Source: an uncultured Lachnospiraceae bacterium (lineage in GTDB: Bacteria > Bacillota > Clostridia > Lachnospirales > Lachnospiraceae). Taken from it: a stretch of DNA of 38,650 nucleotides. The position numbers and the translations under genes are program-made. This document shows, one piece after another, positions 25,842 to 33,724 of this stretch. The stretch lies in NCBI GenBank assembly GCA_900544445.1, contig UQVK01000025.1, positions 1 to 38,650 of the forward strand, in the 5' to 3' direction. The notes under the pieces were generated by a model, which was given only the letters and a program-made list of their open reading frames with translations, made no database searches and had not been told where the DNA came from. How positions within the stretch are numbered: the stretch's first letter is position 1; the number at the start of each line of letters is the position of its first letter.

Positions 25842-25903
25842 GTGATGCGGGATCGTTTCTCATACAGTTTGTAAAAAAAGAAAAAAATCCGTAAATTTAG
25901 AAA

Positions 25904-25932
25904 TTGCAGACGACAGGCCGGCGGTGTATCTT
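25904..25932 (+). promoter_or_regulatory. Candidate promoter of the SsfX3-like esterase gene
   Basis: TTGCAG (25904-25909) and TATCTT (25927-25932) are 17 nt apart, after an AT-rich stretch with a CCG triplet at 25889-25891, 12 nt before the -35 box. The match is moderate, which would suit an activator-dependent promoter. A weak hairpin (TGCCGC 25940-25945 with GCGGCA 25960-25965) follows in the leader. Confidence 0.5.
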
Positions 25933-25998
25933 AAAAATATGCCGCTGCCTTTTTTTATTGCGGCAGGGAAAGCTCAGAGAGAAAAGGGAGGAAACAGG

Positions 25999-26991
25999 AT
26001 GATTAAAGACGGAATCGACTTTCACAACGTGGAGGAAATGACGGAAACGGAAAAAGGCTGGCGGATGTCCCGGCTCCCGGTGTCAGTGACGGAACGGATG
26101 GAGGAAGGAGCTTCCGCAGTTGCCGCATACGGCACGGGCGTGGAGCTGCGTTTTAAGATCAGAGGAGATGCGGCGACAATAAGGCTGCGGGCGGAGGAAG
26201 CTGCGGAAGCGCAGACCGCTTATATTTACTACGGTTCCTTTCAGGGAGGCTGGGAGAATTCCAGCAGAACGATCCTGACGCAGGAAACGGCCCTGAGAGT
26301 GGAGAAACCGAAGAACCTGGCGTTCCTGAAAGAGGTTACGCAGGAAAGAGGTCTGGCCTTTAACCCGGAGGTGGTGCGGGTGGTCCTGCCCTATGGAACC
26401 TGCTGTTATCTTAGCGTGGAGGGGGATGTGGAAGCGCCGTCGCCGGAGGATTATCCGTCAAGGACCTACCTGGCATACGGCTCCTCCATCACCCACGGAA
26501 GCCTGGCGCTCGCCATGCCCTGCACCTATCCCTTCCGGATCGCGCAGAGATTCGGCTGTGATTATCTCAACCTCGGCTCGGCGGGAAGCGCGCGGGCGGA
26601 AAAGGCCCTTGCGGAATATCTCGTCAGCCGCCGGGACTGGGATTTCGCCTCCGTGGAGCTTGGCATCAACATGCTGGAGAAGTACAGCCGGGAGACCTTT
26701 GAGGAGCGTGTCAGAGAATTTCTGGCGGTGCTGGGGGCGGACGAGCGGCCTGTTTTTGTGACCAGCATCTTCGGCTGCTTCGGGAGCGATCCGCAGAAAG
26801 CGGCGGATTTCCGGAGCATTGTGAAAAAATATGCCGTTGGGAAACGGATGGTGTTTACAGACGGGCTGGAGCTTCTGAACGACCCTGCGATGATCTCCCA
26901 GGATCTGACGCATCCTTCGCTGGAAGGGATACGTCAGATCGCAGAGCGGTGGTATGGGGTTATGAGGGAGAGGTTGACTGGCGACGATTAA
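25999..26991 (+). CDS. SGNH hydrolase with SsfX3-like N-terminal domain
   Basis: The 330-residue protein has an N-terminal beta-sandwich (about 1-145) like that of SsfX3-type acyltransferases/esterases and a C-terminal SGNH domain (Lipase_GDSL_3 group). The nucleophile is Ser163 in YGSSITHG; the Asn block is ELGINMLE; the catalytic pair is Asp302 and His305 in DLTHPS. It should cleave ester groups on a small molecule or sugar. The ATG at 25999 has GGGAGG 8 nt before it; an upstream ATG at 25924 lies next to the -10 box and is rejected. No signal peptide. Last gene of the enzyme block. Confidence 0.88.
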   Translation: MIKDGIDFHNVEEMTETEKGWRMSRLPVSVTERMEEGASAVAAYGTGVELRFKIRGDAATIRLRAEEAAEAQTAYIYYGSFQGGWENSSRTILTQETALRVEKPKNLAFLKEVTQERGLAFNPEVVRVVLPYGTCCYLSVEGDVEAPSPEDYPSRTYLAYGSSITHGSLALAMPCTYPFRIAQRFGCDYLNLGSAGSARAEKALAEYLVSRRDWDFASVELGINMLEKYSRETFEERVREFLAVLGADERPVFVTSIFGCFGSDPQKAADFRSIVKKYAVGKRMVFTDGLELLNDPAMISQDLTHPSLEGIRQIAERWYGVMRERLTGDD

Positions 26992-27004
26992 AGCTGCTGC
27001 AGGA

Positions 27005-27033
27005 TGGAAAAAAAGAGGATTCCATGTTAAAAT
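27005..27033 (+). promoter_or_regulatory. Promoter of the brnT/brnA pair
   Basis: TGGAAA (27005-27010) and TAAAAT (27028-27033) are 17 nt apart, and TG-T directly before the -10 makes it an extended -10. It lies 32 nt before the toxin start codon. BrnA-type antitoxins normally repress their own promoter, but I see no clear operator palindrome. Confidence 0.55.
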
Positions 27034-27064
27034 AAAAAAAAGATCAAAAACGGGGGGCGAAAAG

Positions 27065-27343
27065 TTGAGATTTGAATGGGATGAGGAAAAAAATCGGATA
27101 AATCAGAGAAAACATGGAATTTCATTCGAGACGGCTGCATTTGTCTTTGAAGATGAAAATTATATAGAAATGTATGATTTTGAGCATAGTATGGAAGAGG
27201 ATAGATATATAGCGATAGGTTGTGTAGGAGATGTATTGTTTGTAGTGTTTACAGAAAGAAAGGAAAACATCCGCTTAATCTCTGCCAGAGTGGCAACGGA
27301 AACGGAAAGGAGGCTGTATTATGATCAGGACATACACTATTGA
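27065..27343 (+). CDS. brnT: BrnT-family ribonuclease toxin
   Basis: The 92-residue protein matches BrnT: the opening RFEWDEEKNRINQRKHGISFETAAFVFED is the family signature, and the end carries RLISARVATETERRLYY with the conserved Arg residues. BrnT has a RelE-like fold and cuts RNA, slowing growth unless bound by BrnA. The start is a TTG after GGGGGGC, since no ATG is present at the right place. The gene overlaps the antitoxin gene by 23 nt. The toxin-first order is typical of brn modules. Confidence 0.9.
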   Translation: MRFEWDEEKNRINQRKHGISFETAAFVFEDENYIEMYDFEHSMEEDRYIAIGCVGDVLFVVFTERKENIRLISARVATETERRLYYDQDIHY

Positions 27344-27500
27344 AAAAGGACAGAAGCCGACCAGAGAACAGTTACAGGAGGTAACAGAAGCAAAGAGAAA
27401 GCCGATTGTTTTTGATGAAGATGCCCCTGAATTGTCCCCGGCCATGTATAAGGCCTTTAAAAGCTCGGTAATACAGCGGAACAGAAAAAAGAAAGCCTGA
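27321..27500 (+). CDS. brnA: BrnA-like antitoxin, short form
   Basis: This 59-residue basic protein starts inside the toxin gene, with GGAAAGGAGG 7 nt upstream of its ATG. It reads MIRTYTIEKG, then a helix with EQLQEVTEAKRKP, IVFDEDAPELSPAMYKAFK and a basic tail NRKKKA. It is shorter than the classical Brucella BrnA, which ends in a ribbon-helix-helix DNA-binding part, but position, overlap and the acidic centre fit an antitoxin that neutralises BrnT. Such short partners appear with BrnT genes in Clostridia. Assignment rests mainly on context. Confidence 0.75.
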   Translation: MIRTYTIEKGQKPTREQLQEVTEAKRKPIVFDEDAPELSPAMYKAFKSSVIQRNRKKKA

Positions 27501-27556
27501 TAAACCGTGCAGACATGATGCGCTTTTGGCGAAGAATCAGGGATGCGGGAAATATG

Positions 27557-27598
27557 AAAAAGATGATATCTGTCAGAACGATGGATATCATCTTTTTT
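27557..27598. terminator. Two-way terminator between brnTA and the decayed GH28 gene
   Basis: A perfect 14-bp stem (AAAAAGATGATATC at 27557-27570 with GATATCATCTTTTT at 27584-27597) has a 13-nt loop and T runs on both strands. It ends brnTA on the plus strand and would serve the GH28 remnant on the minus strand. Confidence 0.92.
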
Positions 27599-27621
27599 AA
27601 GAAAATAAAAGCGGATGGTGT

Positions 27622-28530
27622 TTACTGGCGGTTTAGAACTTCTGAACAGGCATCCTGCCGGAAGGAGATCCGTTCCGTGTTCCGGAGGGTAAAAAGCTTT
27701 CCGTCTTCCAGCCCGACGATTCGGATGCCGAAAGCATGTGTCCCGGTGCAGCGGATGTTTTCAAAGGTCTGATGACAGATTTCCGGCAGGACTTTCGCCG
27801 GATTGGCATTGGAATTGTGATAGGCATCCTCCAGAAATGCGGCTCACGGTAAGGTTCTGCCATAAAATGTCATGCGCGCCTCCGGACTGTTCGCTGCCGA
27901 TGCAGAAGCCGCCTTTGGAATCGGAACTTTCGCAGTCGGTGACCCGGATGTGGGCAGAGGGAAGGTCCAGTTCATTTCCTTCCCGGTTGCGCCCTGATTT
28001 GATGGCGACGGCATCGTCTCCGGTATGAAAAACGCAGTCGAAGATCTGAATATGCCGGCTGGAGTCCGGGTCGATACCGTCTCCGTTCAGAATACAGATG
28101 TCGTCCGCCGCGCCTGTGGTGCCGTCTCCCTTTGAGATAATCTGTAAATGCTCGAAGGAAACATGTTCGCAGTAAATGGCATGGATGGTCCAGGAGGGGC
28201 CGTAGCAGACGGTCAGATCCCGGACGCAGACATTTTGTGCATTCTGCAGAAGGATACAGCGGCCGCGCAGGGTGGGGGCCTGTCTTGTGGAAAAGGGGAC
28301 GGGACATCCTCCCCCCGCATCATGATGGTTGGGGCCTTCGTTGTAAGCCAGACGGAAGCCGTTTCCGTTGATCATGCCATTTCCGCAGATAACCAGATTT
28401 TTCAGGCGGCAGGGGCCCGGACGGGTACTGCCGCCTTCGTCATAGACGCCGGCGCTTAAAAGACTGGCATGTGCCATGTGGTTATCGGGAAGCTCCGGCG
28501 TACTGTTGGGCCATGACGTGGTGGTTCAGT
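27622..28530 (-). pseudogene. Decayed GH28 polygalacturonase
   Basis: The minus strand keeps about 240 residues of GH28 beta-helix: LKNLVICGNGMINGNGF, NGDGIDPDSSRHI, HTGDDAVAIKSGRN and GGFCIGSEQSGG. The catalytic Asp motifs are intact, but the usual GHG before GFxIGSE reads SKG, so the conserved His is lost. Upstream, homology continues as WPNSTPELPDNH before the first ATG, but an in-frame TGA stands just before it and the 5' part of the gene is absent. Near 27840-27860 the frame shifts: after QNLTV the homology passes to another frame reading EDAYHNSNANPAKV and FENIRCTGTHAFGIRIVGLEDGKLF, which ends at 27622. Two breaks and the missing start make function unlikely. It is the only carbohydrate gene on this strand. 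Confidence 0.82.
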
Positions 28531-28555
28531 CGGATGGGACAACGCTTCTTTTTCA

Positions 28556-28565
28556 TTTCATGAAA
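28556..28565. promoter_or_regulatory. Palindrome upstream of the GH43 promoter
   Basis: TTTCATGAAA is a perfect 10-bp palindrome in AT-rich DNA, 40 nt before the -35 box of the GH43 gene. It may be an activator site. Evidence is position and symmetry only. Confidence 0.25.
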
Positions 28566-28604
28566 ATTTTCCTTATTTATTAAAAGCTTCCGAAAAAAGT
28601 GATA

Positions 28605-28633
28605 TTGCGCCCGCAGTGTCAGTGAGATATGCT
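28605..28633 (+). promoter_or_regulatory. Promoter of the GH43 gene
   Basis: TTGCGC (28605-28610) and TATGCT (28628-28633) are 17 nt apart. The bases after the -10 (GAAAC) match those after the -10 of the FAD oxidoreductase promoter. A CCG triplet at 28590-28592 lies 12 nt before the -35 box. Confidence 0.55.
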
Positions 28634-28706
28634 GAAACCAGCGCCGGGACAGCGGCCCGGAGAAGGGAATCGGATGGAAGAATTTAAAGAAAGAAGGAGG
28701 CAGACC

Positions 28707-29693
28707 ATGGAAAACGGCCAGATCGTGAATGGAAAGATTGATGAATATGTGCAGTGGTTCGATACGGACGGAAATATCATCAATGCCAGCGACGGAGGAA
28801 TCATCTATGCGGACGGGAAATATCACTGGTATGGTCAGGCGCTACGGCCTCTGCCCTTTGCCGGGGACGGGCTGGGCGGCCAGACCACCACAGAAGGCGT
28901 GGTCATGTACGAGTCGGAGGACCTGTATCACTGGAAATATGAAGGCGTGATCCTGGCCTGCTCGCAGGATCCGGAAAGCCCGTTATATGCGCCCATGCGT
29001 TTTGAACGGCCCAAGATCGTGTATAACCGGACGACGGGACAGTATGTGTTGTGGTGCCATTATGTCAAATATCCGGGGGATCACGGATTTACAGAAGGAA
29101 CCGCGGAGGCGGGCGTGGCGGTCTGCGACCGGGTCAACGGAAGCTATACCTGGCTTGGCGCGTCGCGCCCCATCGACGAAAAGGGGCTTGTGCGGGACAG
29201 CACGGTATTTCAGGACGAGGACGGCAGCGCGTATTTCATATATGACAGGCAGGTGGGGGAGGACCGGTGCCTGCACATCGTCCGTCTGTCTGACGATTAT
29301 CTTTCCTTTACCGACCGGTACAGAAGGATCAACGCTGCGTTCTGGCGGGAGGCGGCGGCTCTGGTAAAGCATGACGGCTATTATTATATGATAACCTCCG
29401 ACCTCACCTCCTGGGCGGCAAATCAGGCGAAATATTTCCGCACAAAGGATCTGATGGGAGAATGGGAGGATATGGGAGATCCCTGTGTGGGGGATGAGAC
29501 CCATACCACGTTCCAGTCCCAGAGCACATATATTTTCCGGGTGGAGGGAGAGAAGGATCTGTACATCCACATGGCGGAGCGGCACAATACGGAGAATTTT
29601 GAACGCTGCTCCTATATCTGGCTTCCGGTTACGTTTGGGGAAGGACATACGCTGGCGCTGCATTACCGGGAGCGGTTTGAAATCGGGGATTAA
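28707..29693 (+). CDS. GH43-family glycosidase, subfamily-24-like
   Basis: The 328-residue protein is a five-bladed propeller of the GH43 type. INASDGGIIYADGKYHWYGQ at about residues 24-43 resembles the start of exo-beta-1,3-galactanases (GH43_24), followed by FERPKIVYN. Asp164 in VRDSTVF is the pKa-tuning aspartate and Glu215 in WREAAALVKHDG the probable general acid. Members of this group release galactose from arabinogalactan side chains; other GH43 enzymes cut arabinan or xylan, so the substrate is a guess. The ATG at 28707 has AGGAGG 6 nt upstream; ATGs further 5' lie on the promoter. No signal peptide. It stands alone with its own terminator. Confidence 0.85.
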   Translation: MENGQIVNGKIDEYVQWFDTDGNIINASDGGIIYADGKYHWYGQALRPLPFAGDGLGGQTTTEGVVMYESEDLYHWKYEGVILACSQDPESPLYAPMRFERPKIVYNRTTGQYVLWCHYVKYPGDHGFTEGTAEAGVAVCDRVNGSYTWLGASRPIDEKGLVRDSTVFQDEDGSAYFIYDRQVGEDRCLHIVRLSDDYLSFTDRYRRINAAFWREAAALVKHDGYYYMITSDLTSWAANQAKYFRTKDLMGEWEDMGDPCVGDETHTTFQSQSTYIFRVEGEKDLYIHMAERHNTENFERCSYIWLPVTFGEGHTLALHYRERFEIGD

Positions 29694-29738
29694 GTGCCGG
29701 AGTGAAAGCGACAACGGTCAGTCTGATCTGATGAAAAG

Positions 29739-29779
29739 AAAAAGATGGTGTCTGCCATGAACGCAGGCATCGTCTTTTT
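29739..29779 (+). terminator. Intrinsic terminator after the GH43 gene
   Basis: A 17-bp stem with three G-T pairs (29739-29755 with 29763-29779) has a 7-nt loop and ends in TTTTTGCTTTTT. It lies 45 nt after the GH43 stop codon. Confidence 0.9.
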
Positions 29780-29949
29780 GCTTTTTGGAAATGTTAAAAT
29801 GAGAAATCCGGGATAACGGGCGGCTTTATCGTGAAAATAGCAGGCACGTTTAAAAAATGACAGAAAAAGATGGTTAAATTTAAAAAAATAGAGCTTAAAA
29901 AATTTGAAAACTGTAAAAAATGTATATTTTTTTAAGCAATCAAAACTAT

Positions 29950-29979
29950 TTGTGGTTGAATATGATGATAGCCGATGCT
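29950..29979 (+). promoter_or_regulatory. Candidate promoter of the second ABC importer
   Basis: The 395-nt gap 29694-30088 holds the GH43 terminator, then a very AT-rich run (29865-29950). TTGTGG (29950-29955) and GATGCT (29974-29979) are 18 nt apart and could be a weak, activator-dependent promoter; TATGAT at 29961-29966 is an alternative -10. A leader of about 100 nt follows. Confidence 0.35.
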
Positions 29980-30088
29980 AAGCTGACCACATCCAAAGCA
30001 CCAACGGAGAAAGATATCTGAAAGGCGGAGCAAAAGGCCGGGATATCAGAAGAATGAAAAAAGAAAAGAAGAAAGAGGAGGTATGGGA

Positions 30089-31054
30089 ATGAAAAAGAGT
30101 TCAGCCGCGGGCGGAACGACAGCTGTTCCGGGCAGGCGGATGAGCCTGCTTCAGGAGATCCGGAAAAAATGGTTTTTCTATCTGATTCCGATCCCGGGCA
30201 TTATCTGTCTGATCCTGTTTTCTTACCTGCCAATGGCAGGACTGTACGTGGTATTTGAACGTTATACCTATCAGGGGGGATTATTCGGAAGTGAATTTGT
30301 CGGACTGCAGAATTTCAAATTTTTCTTTATGAATATTGACAACGCCATACGGGCTACGAGAAATACGCTGGTGATCAACGGGTTCAGCATCGTGTTCGGT
30401 GTGGTGGTCAATGTGGGACTTGCCGTGATGCTCAATGAGATCAACAGCGGGCGTTACCGCAAAGTGACGCAGTCGGTCATGCTTTTCCCCTATTTTATTT
30501 CCTGGATTGTGGTCGGTATGGTGGCTTTGGCGCTGTTCGATGAAGATACAGGAATGATCAACGCGGTGATCACGTCCCTGGGAGGGACTCCGGTGGCCTG
30601 GTATTCCAATCCGGATTACTGGTGGCCGATCATGATCATCACGACGATCTGGAAGGGAGCAGGTTATGGTTCCATCATCTACTTCTGCGCGCTGACCGGC
30701 TTCGACCAGAGTCTGTATGAGGCGGCGGAGATCGATGGAGCGGGCAGATGGCAGAGAATATGGCGCATCACGCTGCCGCTGCTGAAGCCGACCATCATTA
30801 TCATGTTCCTGCTGAATGTAGGCGGGATTCTGGCCGGAGGGGTGGATCAGATCATGGGTATGACGAGCCTGAATCCTTTCCTGCTGGAAACCACGGATAC
30901 GATCGCCACCTTTGTGTATCGTTCCGCTATTGAGAACGGCCAGTTTGAATCCGCATCGGCGATCACGCTTTATCAGTCCATGTTCGGCTTCGTACTGGTT
31001 CTGGGGGCCAATCTGCTGGTGAAAAAGATCGATCCGGACTATGCTCTGTTCTGA
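30089..31054 (+). CDS. Sugar ABC importer permease, LplB type (second importer)
   Basis: The 321-residue protein is a second LplB-type permease with six membrane helices. Marker stretches are FSYLPMAGLYVVFERYTYQGGLFGS near the N-terminus and the EAA loop LYEAAEIDGAGRWQRIWRITLPLLKP. The same architecture as the permease at 15386 shows the two importers are related. The ATG at 30089 stands 7 nt after GAGGAGG; ATG at 30083 is only one base from that site. Product pairs with the next permease; no ATPase gene is near. Confidence 0.93.
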   Translation: MKKSSAAGGTTAVPGRRMSLLQEIRKKWFFYLIPIPGIICLILFSYLPMAGLYVVFERYTYQGGLFGSEFVGLQNFKFFFMNIDNAIRATRNTLVINGFSIVFGVVVNVGLAVMLNEINSGRYRKVTQSVMLFPYFISWIVVGMVALALFDEDTGMINAVITSLGGTPVAWYSNPDYWWPIMIITTIWKGAGYGSIIYFCALTGFDQSLYEAAEIDGAGRWQRIWRITLPLLKPTIIIMFLLNVGGILAGGVDQIMGMTSLNPFLLETTDTIATFVYRSAIENGQFESASAITLYQSMFGFVLVLGANLLVKKIDPDYALF

Positions 31055-31074
31055 CGGAAAGGAGAGTGGAGGAA

Positions 31075-31980
31075 TTGAAAAAGAGAAAAGAAGCGCCTTC
31101 GCGCCGGACAAAAGCGAGCGTGCTTTGCTATGTGGTCGTAGGGGTGATGGCACTTAGCTGTTTCCTGCCGTTCTGGATCGCGTTTGTGGCGTCCATTTCC
31201 GATGAGACGGCTATTATCAATGAAGGCTTTTCCCTTCTGCCGCAGAATCCGTCTCTGGAAACTTACCGGTTCATTCTGGAAAACAAGGGAACCATGCTCT
31301 GGAGAGCCTATGGGATATCCTTTCTCAGCGCGCTGATCGGGACGGTATATTCTGTGGCGGTGATGTCGCTGTTTGCTTATGCTGCGGCACAGAAGAAGGA
31401 AACGTATCGGTTTGCGAATGCGATCTCCTTTTTTGCCTGGTTTACCATGATATTCAGCGGCGGACTGCTGCCCTGGTATATTCTCTGCACCAGATACTAT
31501 GGCCTGCAAAACAACATATGGGCATTGATCCTCCCCTACGGGATGAACGTGTTTTATATGTTTGTGCTGAAGAATAATTTCAAGGCTGTTCCGGAAGAGC
31601 TGGTAGAGGCTGCCAGAATAGACGGAGCGTCCGATGCCAGGATCTTTTTTACCATAGCGCTTCCTTTGGCAAAGGTGGGACTGGTCAGCGTGATCCTGTT
31701 CATGGCCCTGCAGTATTGGAACGATTTCTATCTGTCCCTGTATCTGATCACAAAAACGGATCTGTATACGCTGCAGAAACTTCTGTATAATATGATGTCC
31801 AATATCTCTGCACTGCTGTCCAATTCCAATCTGCAGTCGGCGAGAGAGCATATTGTCCTTCCGTCCAATACGGCAAGGATGGCCATGACCGTATTTACTG
31901 TGCTTCCCGTGATGGTATTTTATCCGTTCGCACAGAGATATTTTGTAAAGGGAATTACCGTGGGGGCGGTGAAGGGCTGA
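31075..31980 (+). CDS. Sugar ABC importer permease, LplC/YtcP type (second importer)
   Basis: The roughly 301-residue partner permease has six membrane helices and the EAA loop LVEAARIDGASDARIFFTIALPLAKV. The C-terminus VKGITVGAVKG is that of the YtcP group. No ATG is at hand; the best start is TTG at 31075 (giving MKKRKEAP), with AAGGAG 10 nt upstream and GGAGG closer. GTG at 31066 is possible and adds three residues. It follows the first permease by 20 nt. Confidence 0.92.
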   Translation: MKKRKEAPSRRTKASVLCYVVVGVMALSCFLPFWIAFVASISDETAIINEGFSLLPQNPSLETYRFILENKGTMLWRAYGISFLSALIGTVYSVAVMSLFAYAAAQKKETYRFANAISFFAWFTMIFSGGLLPWYILCTRYYGLQNNIWALILPYGMNVFYMFVLKNNFKAVPEELVEAARIDGASDARIFFTIALPLAKVGLVSVILFMALQYWNDFYLSLYLITKTDLYTLQKLLYNMMSNISALLSNSNLQSAREHIVLPSNTARMAMTVFTVLPVMVFYPFAQRYFVKGITVGAVKG

Positions 31981-32043
31981 GGCCTGCGGAATCCATAGAA
32001 ATAATCACAAAGCTGCCATGGGGCAGCAGAAAGAGAGGAAAAG

Positions 32044-33624
32044 ATGAAGAAGAGATTTCTGGCACTGGCAATGAGTCTTCTGATGACGGCATCCGTGCTT
32101 GCGGGCTGCGGAGGGCAGAACGGATCCGGAGCAACGGAAGCGGCTGTGGAACAGAGCGCTGCCGGAGGGGAGAGTCAGGCGGCGGAAAGCGCTGATGCGC
32201 AGGACGGTACACAGGAGCAGGATACGGCTGCGGCCGATCAGGAGCTGGTTGAGCTGCGCCTGATTTTCTACGGGGATATGACCTCCCGGAGAGATGAATT
32301 TTTCAAGAATGAGTTTCATGATGCCGTTCTGGAGGATCTGAACATCGATCTTACGGTGGAATTCCTTCCCTGGGGGTCTGATACCAATATTTCCACCATG
32401 CTGGCAAGCGGTGAAAGATTTGCAGTGGAATACATCGTACAGAATTACGACTGGCATACGAAGGGATATCTTGCAGAAATCGATGAATCCCTGCTGGAAA
32501 CGCATCTGCCGGATCTGATCGAGGTCAGAGGGGAAAATAACGGCTTTGAGTGCGTGAAATATAATGGAAAGATTTATGCCATTCCCTTCGGAAACAAGCC
32601 CTATTCCGGTTCCATGCAGTATTTTGATGTGAGAGGAGACGTGCTGGACGAGCTGGGATACGCGCCGGAGGACATCACCACGCTGGAGCAGCTTGAGGAA
32701 GTATTTGCCGAGTGTAAGGAAAAGTATCCGGATATGCGGACCGTCATGAATATCGATTTCCTGCCGTATGCCCTGTGGTCGTACTGCGGAGAGGGAACCA
32801 GATCCATGAATGAAGGAAACGATTTCGTCTATCTGAATGAAGAGGAAGAGGGCGATAAAGTTTACAGCTATTTTGAATCCGAAGAATTTAAAAATCTCTG
32901 TGAGATCACCAGCAGATGGGCAGAGGCAGGATATATCGACAAGGATCTGATCACCAATCCCTCCCAGAGCGATGCGGACTGGAATGCTGCCAACTGCCTT
33001 GCCAGAAACGGAATGCCCGGATCTCTGATTTCCACTACTCTCAAGACGGCGGATCCCGACGCTTATGAGACCATGGTGATGGTTGGAGAACAGGAAAAGA
33101 TCAAAACCAAGGATTATGACTGGGGTATCGCGATTTCCGCGGCGGATCAGGAAAATGTTTCCCGCTGGCTGGATCTGTTCAACTGGATGTATCAGGATCA
33201 GGAGCACTATAACTTCTGTGTATACGGGGTAGAAGGCAAGGACTATGAGGTGAATGAGGACGGAACGATTACCAAGCTGGTTTCTGATTCCTTTATTGAC
33301 AGCTGGTTCATGGAAGCGATCCCGTATAATACCTACGATCCTTCCTTTGATCAGGAGACCATAGACGAATATGAGCACTGGGATGATGATGCGGTATTTT
33401 CCAAGATGACCGGATTTTCCTTCGATACCACGCCTGTGACCACAGAACTGGCGATGCTGACCTCTATCTATGATGAGAAGCTGAAGCCCATGATGTGGGG
33501 ATTCCTGGACTATGAAGAGAATATCGACAGCGTGATCGAGGAGATGAAGGCTGCCGGGCTGGATACCTATGTGGCAGAATATCAGAGACAGTTCTCCGAA
33601 TTCTACGCACAGCAGAATCAGTAA
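32044..33624 (+). CDS. Sugar-binding lipoprotein of the second ABC importer
   Basis: The 526-residue product has a lipoprotein signal with lipobox VLAGC, lipidated Cys22, then an Ala/Gln/Glu-rich linker. The body has a solute-binding fold (VELRLIFYGDMTSRRDEFF onwards) and ends with a DUF3502-like tail (DSVIEEMKAAGLDTYVAEYQRQFSEFY). It gives the second importer its specificity, different in detail from the protein at 17400. An AGAGGAAAAG site precedes the ATG. Third gene of the operon. Confidence 0.92.
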   Translation: MKKRFLALAMSLLMTASVLAGCGGQNGSGATEAAVEQSAAGGESQAAESADAQDGTQEQDTAAADQELVELRLIFYGDMTSRRDEFFKNEFHDAVLEDLNIDLTVEFLPWGSDTNISTMLASGERFAVEYIVQNYDWHTKGYLAEIDESLLETHLPDLIEVRGENNGFECVKYNGKIYAIPFGNKPYSGSMQYFDVRGDVLDELGYAPEDITTLEQLEEVFAECKEKYPDMRTVMNIDFLPYALWSYCGEGTRSMNEGNDFVYLNEEEEGDKVYSYFESEEFKNLCEITSRWAEAGYIDKDLITNPSQSDADWNAANCLARNGMPGSLISTTLKTADPDAYETMVMVGEQEKIKTKDYDWGIAISAADQENVSRWLDLFNWMYQDQEHYNFCVYGVEGKDYEVNEDGTITKLVSDSFIDSWFMEAIPYNTYDPSFDQETIDEYEHWDDDAVFSKMTGFSFDTTPVTTELAMLTSIYDEKLKPMMWGFLDYEENIDSVIEEMKAAGLDTYVAEYQRQFSEFYAQQNQ

Positions 33625-33646
33625 ACGGTAAGTTCCCGGAATTGTT

Positions 33647-33671
33647 GGGCGTCTGCGGCTGGCAGGCGTCC
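33647..33671 (+). terminator. Weak hairpin terminator after the second binding protein
   Basis: A 10-bp stem with two G-T pairs (33647-33656 with 33662-33671) has a 5-nt loop and is followed by only three T. It lies 22 nt after the stop codon and probably lowers, but does not end, transcription into the next gene. Confidence 0.45.
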
Positions 33672-33724
33672 TTTCCGGCGTTTCAGACAGGAAGGCGCAT
33701 GCTTTTTTGAGAAAGGGAAAAAGA

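Noticed and set aside
27515..27772. 85-codon open frame after brnA
   Set aside because: It reads through the strong two-way terminator and into the antisense of the decayed GH28 gene; no ribosome binding site or family features.
29961..29966. TATGAT as the main -10 box of the second importer
   Set aside because: The position 17 nt upstream reads AATCAA, which is no -35 box; kept only as an alternative.
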